From Ryuthela nishihirai (lineage: Eukaryota; Arthropoda; Arachnida; Araneae; Heptathelidae), in the NCBI GenBank assembly GCA_038380435.1, contig JAWZYU010000057.1:2115201-2179200 (forward strand): 64,000 bases of DNA. Direction: 5' to 3'. The first letter of the stretch is position 1. Each line of letters opens with the position of its first letter. Below the pieces are notes generated by a model. That model searched no databases, was not told where the DNA came from, and saw only the letters and a program-made list of their open reading frames with translations. Made by a program: the position numbers and the translations under genes. Of this stretch, positions 1 to 10,371 are shown piece after piece.

Positions 1-170
1 ACCCTAATATCTGAGGTTGTTGGACAATAACTGTCAAAATTTTCGAACAGTTATGGAGATGTGTCGCGAGCCACCAGGAGAGGAAAGAATTAAGAGAAGG
101 ATTAATATTAACGGAGAGCGAATGGAAGGGAGGGATGAAAAGAGAGCTGCCGCCACGAGGTATGGGAAGA
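1..170 (+). repeat. V repeat (dispersed ~230-bp terminal-repeat-like unit)
   Basis: This begins inside a unit that recurs at about 6155-6360, 8198-8411, 25230-25460 (inverted), 25986-26250 (inverted), 49735-49970 (inverted), 50510-50765 (inverted) and 63845-64000. Shared landmarks are a GATCACCCCAAT-type outer edge, a purine-rich middle and an inner edge near CATTATGAGT. V copies sit in opposite orientations at the two ends of the long W repeat, which is what a terminal inverted repeat would do. No coding potential is seen. Confidence 0.7.
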
Positions 171-329
171 AAAATTTTTTAGAATGAAAGTTTTAAGAAA
201 AATAAAAATTAAGTTTAGAAATTTTAGAATTAAAATGCAAAATTGGCTACGACTTCTGAGAAATCATCAGTAGTTTCTTATATAACAGAATAATGCGTAC
301 ATATGACATGTATCGGTAAAACTCCGCTT

Positions 330-540
330 CTACTTCCGACATCGCTTGTACAGCTGCTCAGGATCATTTTTGGCGAGCGTCCAACAGTAGTCAGCCAACA
401 TTGAAATGGAAGAGTTTCCCTGGTATCGTTTCTCCATCGTTGCAATGTCCTGGTGAAAACGTTCACCATGCTCATCACTGACCATGCTGTAGTTGTTGGG
501 GAAGAAGTCTAAGTGGGAATGGAGAAAGTGGATCTTTAAG
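330..540 (-). pseudogene. Coding remnant of an unidentified arthropod repeat-borne protein
   Basis: One minus-strand frame reads through about 70 codons, with the stretches SDEHGERFHQDI, MEKRYQG and MLADYCWTL, ending at a stop at 330-332. From memory this string recurs in uncharacterised arthropod predicted proteins that look repeat-associated; I cannot name the family or a function. There is no start codon in a sensible place and the sequence on both sides is non-coding repeat, so I treat it as a truncated pseudogene. Confidence 0.45.
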
Positions 541-589
541 GAAGGAAAAATAGAAGGCGTACGAAACTTAACATAAAAGTTATTTATAA

Positions 590-1108
590 TTATTTTTTAT
601 TTCTAGCAGCAAATGTTCCTAATAATGAAAGAATTGGAGTCATGGATTAGGTCGAAAAACATAATGGAAAAAATAAACCTTATAAATTTCAGGTTCCAAA
701 CAACTTTATTGTTAACATGAATATTTATGATAAATTTTGTTTTAGATATTTTTATTTTATTTACTTTAATAATAGAATAAATTTTTAAAGCAGTCGGTTT
801 CCAGATCGTCAAATCAAACTATAAATTGAAATGTATTTTTAACCGATTATGAGAAGTTGGTTTTCGTTGAATGGCAACTTCACCCTCACAGTAAACAGTT
901 CGTACGTTATCGTTTTGTGCAACATTCAAAATTTCGAAGCATGGTACTGATGACTTTTTCAACTTTTTTGCATCGAATGATAGAAAGAGTGAATATTAAT
1001 TATATATATGAAAGTGTACTGTGAAATACTTGCAGAAATAGGTGCATCAGTTGAATAATAGTCGAAATTTGTAACTGAAAAATGCATTTTACTAGATTAT
1101 TAGAAGTT
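590..1108 (-). repeat. W repeat, first part (interrupted by SINE-1)
   Basis: This is the reverse complement of sequence at about 24500-25080, 30150-30650 and 54700-55200, and from 832 it matches 35682-35963 in the same orientation. It is AT-rich, without open frames. The W copy continues after the SINE-1 insertion at 1678. Confidence 0.75.
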
Positions 1109-1120
1109 CACATTTCATTG

Positions 1121-1677
1121 TTGTTGGGTTGGGTTGTTTTACCTCTGAGCGGCACTTTTTTGCACACCATGGGATAAATGGCCAGGTCACATGGACCCCG
1201 AAGGCTCAGAGAATGTTGGGGGAGGGGACCCACTGGAAAAGCTGTTGGGAGACAGATGGTAGCCTCCCGTCAAGGCCATCCAGCGTGTTCTTTAACGTTG
1301 GGTTGTTTTACCTCTGAGCGGCACTTTTTTGCACACCATGGCCTAAATGGCCAGGTCACATGGACCCCGAAGGCTCAGAGAAGGTTGGGGGAGGGGACAC
1401 ACTGGAGCAGCTGTTGGGAGACAGATGGTAACCTCCCGTCAAGGCCATCCAGTTTGTTCTTTAACGTGGACAGGGTATGGCTCTCCCGCACACGGGGACA
1501 CGGCTTAACGTCCCATCCGACGGACGGCGACCTATTCCAAGCCCATCGGTGACTCCTACCTACCTTGGGCATGGAATTTTGCGGAGATAAATCTCAACGC
1601 TGACCCAGCTGGGACTCGAACCTGGGAACTACAGATTACGAGCTTGGCGCGCTACCGACTGAGCCACCCCCGCCCCA
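1121..1677 (-). mobile_element. SINE-1 copy, complete head, two tail modules
   Basis: A tRNA-derived SINE reading from right to left. The head near 1600-1677 holds the complements of box A (TGGCTCAGTCGG) and box B (GGTTCGAGTCC). A central GC-rich domain follows, then two tandem ~168-bp tail modules, each ending in AAAACAACCCAAC. The flanks show an imperfect 12-bp target duplication (1109-1120 and 1678-1689, CACATTTCATTG versus CACACTTCATAG). The same insertion at 35976-36364 has only one tail module. Confidence 0.9.
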
Positions 1678-2490
1678 CACACTTCATAGAATGGCAATTT
1701 CATTGAACAGTAACATTACTGCTTTACAATTTTATTTTATTTTTCAATCTCCGCTTCTGCAGAGATTTTTCTGAAACCCGTTGAAGGAAAGGTACAAGAA
1801 CCGATTAAACGAAAACAATAACTCTTCTATATACCTAACTAAATTTTATTCTGGTGGTTACTGTTAGCTATGAAAAACTAACAAATTTAATAACACAAAA
1901 TTAACAATCGATAATATTATTTTTATTCTTTTCTATTTCATATGTTTTTACAAAATATTGAAGTCTCATCACGAATAGTTTAGCCGAATTATTTTTCCAT
2001 GCCATATAATAGTATATGAAATTGATAATACACGTATTAAAAAATACAAGATGTGAATAAAGGTATTTTTTAAGATTTTCAATTCTATTTGGATATTTGG
2101 CAACGGAACGTGAATCCCAAATAAATAAACAAACTCTAAATGAACTGATTTATTAACTAAGGCAACAAATTGCATAAATCATTAACAATTTCTTCACTAA
2201 TCACACAAAACAACACTATGCTATCAATTAGTATAAAATGATCCCAATATCCATAATTGCCAGATTTTCCTTGAAGCAAAGAGCATTTTTCTGCGATACA
2301 GATAAATTGCTATTTTACTTGAAACTAAAAACTTTCTTATCAGTTAAACATCCAAAACTGACCACTTAACATAACAAAAACAAAAAGTATCTCCAAAATA
2401 TTCTCACTACCAACGCTCACAGATTACGATTAATCTCTTTCTTCTATAGACAGATTCTCCGAACTACTATTAGACATTGAACTTTCTGGT
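1678..2490 (-). repeat. W repeat, second part
   Basis: Continuation of the W copy, nearly identical to 36377-37130 and inverted relative to 6480-7000, 14460-15000, 23970-24440, 29530-30060, 48480-48900 and 54070-54580. It contains a landmark GTGATATCAGTTATATATTC-like stretch in most copies. No ORF of note. Confidence 0.75.
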
Positions 2491-2619
2491 ATATAATCAC
2501 AGGCAAGCAGGGGAGAAATAGAATTCTGTTCTTTCGTTTCAACTTCATCGTTCGAACTCGTAAGTGACGTAATTCTCACCCCGTGCTATACCTCAAGTGA
2601 AACGTTGTAACAGAATCTC

Positions 2620-3535
2620 GTTTTCCATTGTTGTACGTGCATCTTCCGTTTCATTATATTGTAAATTGAAGTCTTGTTCATAGTACATATATAGAAAGAA
2701 AATCCTTCTCAGCCATGGGTTACGGAGTTTAAACCATATTACGTAATTTTGTTCGCCAAACGCATCTGTCCTGAGCTGCATCTGCTGCACCTGGTCATTG
2801 TAGACCAATTCTAACAAGGTCCTGTTTGACATGTACGCACATCTCATCCTATGTCTCCCCTCTCTTTCTTTGGCCTTTAGGCACACTATTCATAACCCTA
2901 TTCGCTAATCTACAATTATCCATACGGGCAAAATGGCCAAACCAACGGAGTCTCTCTCTGCACAATATGCTGCTTAAAGGAGGTTGCCGACTCCTTTGCA
3001 TAACCTCATCATTACTTATAAAATCAAACCACATAATGCCAAAAGTGCTAAATCATCAGCATAATCTAAATCAGAAATTTTCAGATATCCGTACCATTTC
3101 AGAGCAAAAATTTATCGTGCAGTGAAATTCATATAATATAATCAATATCCAAAGAAAAGAGAAAAGGAGTTAAAAAAATACACCATTTTGGAACATCAGA
3201 AACAATGCTAAACCAACTACTACAACCCTTTCAAATTCTCACACACGACTCAATGCTATTATAGAGAACGTTCATTATGTTAACTAACTTCTCCGGAATG
3301 CCAAACGATCTCACAATCAACCACAAATTAAGGCGATCAACAGAGAGAAAATTCTTTTTGAAATTAACAAAAGTAGTAACCAAAAGTTTCTGATACTTTA
3401 AACATTTCTGAAGAATCTGCCTATGAGAAAATATCTGATGTACGCATCACCTACTAATTTTGATTACTCATCACGCAATTCTCCATTAACCAAATTCTTA
3501 ATTCTATTAAGCACAATCATGCAAAGAGCAATTGA
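2620..3535 (-). pseudogene. RTE-like LINE, C-terminal reverse transcriptase relic
   Basis: Minus-strand frames give NDEVMQRSRQPPLSSILCRE and RLRWFGHFARMDN, typical of the RTE reverse transcriptase C-terminus, followed downstream by DRCVWRTKLRNM. The catalytic YADD is encoded at 3052-3063, joined directly to near-C-terminal sequence, so about 400 bp between catalytic core and C-terminus are missing compared with 16840-17370. Upstream, the palm motif region is recognisable to about 3535. Frameshifts and stops break it. The same internal deletion is in the relic at 37260-38085. Confidence 0.75.
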
Positions 3536-3539
3536 TGAA

Positions 3540-3692
3540 AGGGACCTAGGTTCAAACCCCGGGTAAGGTATATGGATGTCTGCATTGTCTTTCTGCTGAG
3601 GTCTCGAATTCCACACAGATCTCCTCTATTATCCTGAGAGGCTCCTGCCAGACCTCTGAGGCAAGGAGTTGCTTGAGGTATTATTTTTTATT
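3540..3692 (+). mobile_element. SINE-2, 5'-truncated copy
   Basis: It starts at the box B region (GGTTCAAACCCC) and runs through the SINE-2 body to the TGAGAGGCTCCTGCCAGACC block and the pyrimidine/T-rich tail. The box A half of the tRNA-like head is missing. A second copy of this insertion lies at 39148-39300. Confidence 0.7.
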
Positions 3693-5387
3693 AACACCTT
3701 ATTCATACTTCTCTGACCCAGAAACATTTCTTTATTTATATATTTTAAATACAATTTAATGTTATATTATAATAATAATAATATAATTATTAAAATAATT
3801 ATTATATTATTAATTATGACATTAAGGTGTCCCATGATAAGGAGGAACCTGATTTTTTCACCCAATATGCGTTCAGACAGGAGGAACCAAAGTGTGAGAA
3901 ATTTCACACCATTCGTAAAGTGTTTTGGGAATGGAAGGGGACCAAACTTTCCTCACATGGAAATAATTTGCATAAAAACGAAGTAACGGGCTATGAGAGC
4001 AAACGTGGACAACAATACTCAAACTCTTAGTAGGGGAGAGACCAAAATGGTTTTGCTGCAGGGGGGGGGGGGCGGCAATATAAAGAAAAAAATTATTGCG
4101 AAGCTCATAAATGCTCGCCATCCTGGATTGGAGCGTTCTAAAACTATGGAAAGAAATTGAGTAATCTTCAGGATAGGAACAAACATATTATACTCTCTGA
4201 AAAAAATTCTCTACAGTTAATGATTTTTAGAAAACTAGTAAACTTGAAATTGCAACTCTCTTAATAAGGGAACCATATATCCAAACTTCTAAATAATCAT
4301 ATCTAATTTTTTTCAATTTATTAATTCGAATTTTAAAAATTAAATACTGCTTGTTTTTGAAAAGCATTGTGACAGACCATCTACTATCGTATTAAACAGA
4401 AGGATCCAGTCAGATCTCTGTGGCAAACAGCTGCTTGAGAAGATCTTTATTTCCTTTTTTTGATTTGTTTTGAATACTATATCCAAGGGTATACTGCAGA
4501 AACGGGGCTTAAATTCCCACAAAGAAATGTCTTCATGGGTGTGTTTGGGGAGGTAACATAGACTATATAACCATAATGTCTCATGATGAAATTCTCTATT
4601 TGGGTCTTTAATGGGATCAAATCCTCTATGTAGGACCTCTATGGGATCAATTCCTGCAGCCTTGTCCATAACAACTTCGTGTAATGCGAATCAAGTGAGT
4701 GCATCGCAACATTATTTGATGACCAACAAAATTATAATTTTATTTTGTTCCCCAATACAATTTTTTAATTTCATTGTAACTAAGTTTTTTAATTCACTGT
4801 AATATATAATAAGAAATGAAGAATGTTTAATAGCTTTTAAGAAACCTTTGCGTGCATGTTTTTCAAATTTCGACAACATCAAATATACTTTTACTGTTTA
4901 TAAATAATTTTATGCATTATTTTTATGGGAACTGATATTTGGTGAAAATGTTTATCCCACCATATAAGTCTTTTTAATTTTTTGTTCAATTCCTTATTTT
5001 CTTTGACAAAAATAAATAATTTCTTTTATAACCTGAAAGAGCTGGAAAGCTCCTTAGCTGATGATATACAATTTATTGATGGTTTTGCTTCCTTTAGAGC
5101 TATTATAGTTTTGATGGTGTTTGCGAAGTGTTGTATTGATAATATATTTAAAAAAAAGTGTTTTTTGCTCATCTGTTTCTTCATGAATTGATTTGGGAAA
5201 AAAAACCTCTCTCATCAAAAAAATATTTTTTCAAAAATAAACACTTAATGCATTTCTATATATGTGCTGAAAGTTGTTGAAGAATTTATATTAAGAGCTT
5301 TTTATTTCCATTTTTGGGAATTCCAAAAAAATCATACAGCTGCGATTAAAAGAATTAAAGTGCAATTTTTTTTCATAATATATATTA
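3693..5387. other. AT-rich stretch without a recognised gene
   Basis: Short ORFs at 3759-4121 and 4982-5191 have no motif or family feature that I recognise. A run of about eleven G lies at 4062-4072. At about 4389-4452 there is a decayed piece of the SINE-2 tail (GTGGCAAACAGCTGCTTGAG). The left edge, to about 3800, is the end of duplicated block A. Confidence 0.6.
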
Positions 5388-5535
5388 GCACGCTTGACTG
5401 CTGATCTAAGGGACCTGGGTTCGAGCCTCAGGTAAGGCATGGATGTTTGTGTCGTCATGGCATATAAACTGACAGGCTCCTGTCAGACCTCTGTGGCAAG
5501 CAGCTGCTTGAGGGGGTATTTATTTTATTTTTTAT
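5388..5535 (+). mobile_element. SINE-2, head-truncated and internally deleted copy
   Basis: The copy begins within the head, keeps box B (GGTTCGAGCCTC), lacks about 40 bp of the body after GTGTCGTCA, and ends with the AAGCAGCTGCTTGAGGGGGT block and a TATTTATTT-type tail. Confidence 0.75.
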
Positions 5536-5689
5536 TTATTATATGGATTTGTTTCAACTTTGATTTTTTGGCTATTTCGGTTTTTGATAATATATAGAAA
5601 AACTCAAATACAGGAATCAAAAACCTTTACCATTCATAATTGTCCATAGGACTATAGAGATTTTATTTTAAAATGAATTATGAATTTTC

Positions 5690-6095
5690 AAAACTCCAAA
5701 TAATATCTGACTACCTTAAATTCAGTTAAGCAGTAATTATTCTTTCACCTATTAAGTTTACAATATATAATTTTGCTGCTAGATCTATTCTGTTTTTATA
5801 GAAATTATCTAAAGAGGGTAACTAAGAAATCACAATTAATTGCAGAAAATTAAGATTAATATTCAATATTTTTCTAGTGCAATATTATCTTGTAATTATC
5901 AGTTTTAAAGATTCTGAATAATTTTGATTTTAGGCACATATAAAATCTTATTCCGATATATTCCTTCCTATACAATTACTACTTAAATAGAAATCTTAAT
6001 TTCGAAGTTTTAAAAATGTCCGACAGATGGCAGCATAAACTAACGAAATATTTTCCCCTTTCGATTATTCATGAAATTTCCACATAGCAACAGAA
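5690..6095 (-). repeat. X repeat, inverted copy
   Basis: This is the reverse complement of 29125-29520 and 53660-54060, sharing landmarks such as GTCCGACAGATGGCAGCAT and the CACAATTAATTGCAGAAAAT region. Divergence is clearly higher than between the two plus-strand copies. Non-coding. Confidence 0.65.
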
Positions 6096-8138
6096 TCAAC
6101 TAATGTGTTCTCTGCAGTATTTCTTTTTCGCTGTTCGAGAGAGCAAGAAATTATTCCTTTAAGCTATAAAACGATCACCCCAATATCGGAGGTTGCTGGA
6201 CATTAACTGTAAAATTCTGGAACCGTTATGAAGATGCATCGCGAGCCACCAGTAGAGGCAAGAATTAAGAGAGGGATTAATATTACCGGATAACGCATGG
6301 AAGGTTGGGAGGGAGAGCTGGGGCCACGAGGCACGGGAGGGACTCATCGTCCTGTCATTATGAGTAAGAGGAGCAAAACTGGTAAAGTGAAAAACTACAT
6401 TAAAATAAAAAAAAAAGCGATGGAAGCTTAAAGAATTGTGGTTTTGCAGATACTTTTAGCTTGTGTTATGTTCAGTGATCAGTGTTGGATGTTTAACTAA
6501 TAAGAAAGGTTTTAGTTTCAAATAAACTATCAATTTATCTGTATCGCAGAAAAATGCGCTTTGTTTAAAAAAAATCTGGCACTTGTGATCATTTTATACT
6601 AATTGATAGAATATTGTTGTTTTGTTTCATTAGCGAAGAAATTGTTTATGGTTTAGGAATTTCGTTGCCTTAGTTAATATATCAGTTCATATATAGTTTA
6701 TTTATATATTTGGAATTCACGTTCGGTTGCAAAATATTCAAAACAGAATTGAAATTCGGTAAAAATTATTTTATCCACATTTTGTGTTTTTAATACGTGT
6801 GATATCAGTTATATATTCTATTGCATGGCGTGGAAAAATAATTCGGCTAAACTATTTATTCGTGGTGAGACTCCACATATGAAGTAAAATAGGATAAAAA
6901 TTATATTCTCCATTACTATTTCGCTGTTAGGAAGTTTGTTCGATTTTCATAGGTAATTGTAACTACCAGTATAAAATTTAGATACAGTAATAGAAGTATT
7001 ATTATTTTCGTTTAATGAATTTTCCTCTCGGTGTATGTCGTGGTTCGAGAATGGTTTCTGCGAAAGCAGAGCTTGTAATAAAATTGCAAAGGCGTGAGAC
7101 TTCAATCACAGTTACGCCTATGAAATGCCTGTTTAATGGATATCTCAATGAAGTTGGCAATCCTCAAAACAGCCTACATAACTGAACAATACCGAAAGTG
7201 TAGAGATGATGTCATTTCCTGCTTCACTAGTGTATACCATGTGTGGGGCATGTCATTCACGAATTACATTAGTGTGTCAAAGAATCAGAACACAGGCTTC
7301 ACAATTTTTCTAATGGCCATTCTAAATAGCTGGACTCCTTCGCTGATTCGACTTCTTTTGTGTGCGCGCAGGCGGATCAATGACTACTGGGCAGACTCGC
7401 CCACAAGGAAAGCTGTCCACGTGTATCTCGTCCACTCCGTGGATCTCCTGTTTCGTGCATTGGAACAGCCCAGAATTCGCCGAAACTTCCATTTCTGGGC
7501 AGCGAAGCTAGAGCGGTAAGGACGGTAGCTGAGGCGGCTTGGTCGCTTAGGCTTCTTTGGCTTAGGTGTCCCCTTATGATGGGCGGCATGCCGGGAAAGC
7601 TCCGCAGATCGCTCCTCTAGGAATCTCTCTTAATCTCGACACCAGCGTTAAGCTCGTCGTGGTGGTGGCCGCTGCGGCAGTGGAGGTGGTTCAGGCAGTC
7701 AGTGTGTTTGGTGAACTCGTAATGAGCGAGGTTCGAGGCGGTGGTAATTCTGTCTGCAGTGGGGAGAATAGTGACTTTACAATTTGGGCCACGGTGACGT
7801 AATGAATGCGAGTGTGAACTGTCATTGAAGGGGTGTACTCGGATTTGACAGTGTGGCAGTGACTCTTTCTAAATTAGGTCTTCTGTTACTGCAGACAGGA
7901 CTGTTGGCGCTGCGCTGGCCGGATGGCCTGTGACGTGGTTCTAGGTGGCTCGAGGTTACAAATTCCAGTTGTGCTCTTCTGGCTCCGACTCTGAGGTCGC
8001 ATTGGGATAGAGCGTGCGGTGAAAGCTGCCTTGATACATCAGGCGTAGACAGCCTTCATTAAGAGGAGGGAAGAAAGGAGCGATGTTAATTATGCAGAAA
8101 ATTCCAAGTGATATTTATGTGTAATATGTATTATGATT
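6096..8138 (+). repeat. Tandem unit 1 (V + W + Y) of a two-unit direct repeat
   Basis: The segment starting TCAACTAATGTGTTCTCTGC at 6096 begins again at 8139. Unit 1 holds V (6155-6360), W (6430-7090) and Y (about 7620-8100). Unit 2 is 8139-8411 plus 14341-15420 once the inserted LINE is removed. Unit 1 has about 500 bp (7100-7600) that unit 2 lacks. Unit 1 preserves the uninterrupted version of the LINE target site at about 6354-6368. Confidence 0.8.
7136..7519 (+). other. 127-codon open frame, probably not a gene
   Basis: An ATG-started frame of 127 codons in the part of tandem unit 1 that has no counterpart elsewhere in the window. No domain, signal peptide or family resemblance is visible, and it is embedded in repeats. 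I list it because it is one of the few longer frames not explained by a known element; a chance frame is the likeliest explanation. Confidence 0.2.
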
Positions 8139-8411
8139 TCAACTAATGTGTTCTCTGCAGTATTTCTTTTTCGCTGTTCGAGAGAGCAAGAAATTATTCC
8201 TTTAAGCTGTAAAGCGATCACCCCAATATCGGAGGTTGCTGGACATTAACTGTAAAATTCTGGAACCGTTATGAAGATGCATCGCGAGCCACCAGTAGAG
8301 GCAAGAGTTAAGAGAGGGATTAATATTACCGGCGAGCGCATATAACGGAGGGAGGGAGAGCTGGGGCCACGAGGTACGGGAGGGACTCATCGTCCTGTCA
8401 TTATGAGTAAG
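8139..8411 (+). repeat. Tandem unit 2, left part (V), up to the LINE insertion point
   Basis: It matches 6096-6368 closely. It ends with CATTATGAGTAAG, which occurs again immediately right of the LINE, at 14341-14353. Confidence 0.85.
8399..8411. repeat. Target-site duplication, left copy (13 bp)
   Basis: CATTATGAGTAAG flanks the LINE on this side and at 14341-14353. The undisturbed site in unit 1 (about 6356-6368) continues with AGGAGCAAAA, exactly as the sequence right of the LINE does, so the insertion point is fixed to the base. Confidence 0.95.
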
Positions 8412-9101
8412 CCCCTCGATGCGAGAGCCTGTCCGTGGTGAGGGGACCACCCTGTGAAGGTTCCGCTGGCTCGGTTACCTTCACAGGGTCCTAAACGCTC
8501 GCCCGCGTGTTTGCCGTGCGCGGAGACCCGTGTCCCTGGAAAGGAGGATCCTGGCAGTTGCTCAGGGGTCCCCGTCTTCTCTCCCCAGCTCATGACTGGT
8601 GGGGTCCCCTTTGGCCGTTTTGCCATTGGGGAGCCTGTCTGTCGCGGGGCTGGGCAGCGACTTCCAGGGCCTCTGCTATACACTGCTTTGGCCTCTGCTT
8701 CAGGTAAACGGGAGGTCCTGGGGCGGCCCCCTCAGGATCAATCGGCTGGTGGGCTGGTCCTGCTAGGGTCAACTATGCTGTTCAGTGAGTAACCTTGTCC
8801 ACCGTCCGGACAACGGTTTGCGAGTTTCCCCACACATTTACTAATTTTGTAGTTTTCTTTCTTTTGTGAGGCCAGCTCTTGCCTCACACTTTATTGCTTT
8901 GTTGCTTCTTTTATTTTGTGGGAACTCCGACGAGTTTCCCACCGTTTCTCTTTTCCTTTTCCTTTTTGTTTTGTAGTGAGGGCTTGGCTCACTGGCTGTG
9001 TGGGTATGGTGCCCAGGCAGCCCTGGCGCCCAACTGGGCGTCCCCTTGTTGGACTCCATGGTGGGTGGGGACAACGGGCACTGAAATTTTTAAAAACAAA
9101 C
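8412..9101 (+). promoter_or_regulatory. LINE 5' UTR with presumed internal promoter
   Basis: About 690 bp from the inserted end to the ORF1 start. It starts CCCCTCGATGCGAGAGCC and holds an inverted repeat (CCCTGTGAAGGT ... ACCTTCACAGGG, about 8450-8488) that can form a stem. LINEs of this type carry their promoter inside the transcribed 5' end; that this one does is inference. Confidence 0.6.
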
Positions 9102-10370
9102 ATGAGTTCTCCAACTCCTATAAATCCGATCAATGCCGCCAAGAGGGCTCGCCATGAACCCCCAACTTCTCTGTCTTTGCCTTCGTCTTCGTGTGTGTCT
9201 CCGTCTCCGAAGTTCCTGATCACCCACTCTACGGGTGATCAGGTTCTTGGGGACATGTCTCCGTTTTTTATACACAAGGGTATTCAAGGTCTTGCGGGAG
9301 AACCAAAATCTGTCAAGCGCCTAAGATCCGGTGACTTGCAGGTGGAGACTGCATGCTCCAAACATTCGGAGCTTCTATTAAAGGTTACAGCGATTGGTGG
9401 AGTGGCAGTCGAAGTCACTCCACACAAGACGCTCAATTCCTCCCGGGGCGTGATCTCCGAGTGGGGCCTCCTCAAGGTTTCTGAGGAGGAAATCCTCTCG
9501 GAGCTTTCGGCCCAGGGAGTGATCGCAGTCCACCGGGTTTCGTCACGCCGTAATGGAAAGTTAGAACCCAGCCGGGTACTAATTCTAACTTTCAACACAC
9601 CACGCCTGCCTACTTCCATCAAGGCAGGATACTTACACTGCGAGGTGCGGCCATTTATCCCCAATCCTCTGCGTTGCTTTCAATGCCAGAGGTTTGGCCA
9701 TGCCCGCACCGCATGCCGGGGCAAGCCCACCTGTGCTCGTTGTGGCAGTCAGGATCATCTCGAACCTGACTGCACAGCAGATAAGGCATGCTGTGTAAAC
9801 TGCCGTGGTGAACATCCGGCGTACTCCCGCGACTGTCCGAAGTGGCTGGAGGAGAAAGAGGTACAGCGCCTCAAGACCCTACATAACATCAGCTATCCAG
9901 AGGCGAGAAAGCTCGCTGCACCGCCTGCCCCACCTGGCAAGGTCTCCTATGCCGGTGCGGTTGCCGGAAAGCCCATCGTTAAGATGGCTTCCGTGGCGGT
10001 GCAGACCGACATCAGCGTTCCACCAGCTGAATCTTTCTCGCCTGCTGCTAAGTACCTCTTGACGCAGGCGAAGCTGACGTTGGTGTCAACCTCGACATCG
10101 ACACCGGTTTCTATTCCTGTGTCTGTGCCTTCCACATCCACCTCCGGAAGGCCCCCTCCACCCCGCCCACAGACAGCAAGACCTACGAAACCCAAGGGGC
10201 CCCCGCCGGGGCCCAAAAAGAAAATTTTACCTCCTCGTTCGGCGGTCTCGGATCCATGTTGCTCGGACGACTCCGAGGACATGGACACCGACCGCCCTAA
10301 TTTTCCTAAACCGTCGCTGGCGACGGTTAAAATAAATCGAAAGACGTCCCCCAATTCTTCCAAGACCTGA
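9102..10370 (+). CDS. LINE ORF1, nucleic-acid-binding gag-like protein (422 aa)
   Basis: ORF1 proteins of this class coat the element RNA and help carry it back to the DNA. Three zinc knuckles lie together: residues 192-205 (CX2CX4HX4C), 211-224 (CX2CX4HX4C) and 231-245 (CX2CX3HX6C). The N-terminus (about 1-40) is Ser/Pro-rich, about 60-190 is a folded-looking region, and the C-terminal ~120 residues are rich in Pro, Ser and Thr with a basic patch (GPPPGPKKK). The frame is open from 8916, but I chose the ATG at 9102 because the upstream part looks like untranslated leader and MSSPTPINPINAAKRAR has A at -3. The stop overlaps no downstream gene; ORF2 begins 1 nt later. It appears intact. Confidence 0.85.
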   Translation: MSSPTPINPINAAKRARHEPPTSLSLPSSSCVSPSPKFLITHSTGDQVLGDMSPFFIHKGIQGLAGEPKSVKRLRSGDLQVETACSKHSELLLKVTAIGGVAVEVTPHKTLNSSRGVISEWGLLKVSEEEILSELSAQGVIAVHRVSSRRNGKLEPSRVLILTFNTPRLPTSIKAGYLHCEVRPFIPNPLRCFQCQRFGHARTACRGKPTCARCGSQDHLEPDCTADKACCVNCRGEHPAYSRDCPKWLEEKEVQRLKTLHNISYPEARKLAAPPAPPGKVSYAGAVAGKPIVKMASVAVQTDISVPPAESFSPAAKYLLTQAKLTLVSTSTSTPVSIPVSVPSTSTSGRPPPPRPQTARPTKPKGPPPGPKKKILPPRSAVSDPCCSDDSEDMDTDRPNFPKPSLATVKINRKTSPNSSKT

Positions 10371-10371
10371 G

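Noticed and set aside
4062..4072. Poly(G) run here and poly(C) run at 61741-61755 as functional sites
   Set aside because: Plain homopolymers without context; they are also error-prone in sequencing.
8387..8792. Overlapping ORFs in the LINE 5' UTR
   Set aside because: Short frames on both strands in GC-rich leader DNA without any domain; more likely chance than a separate gene.
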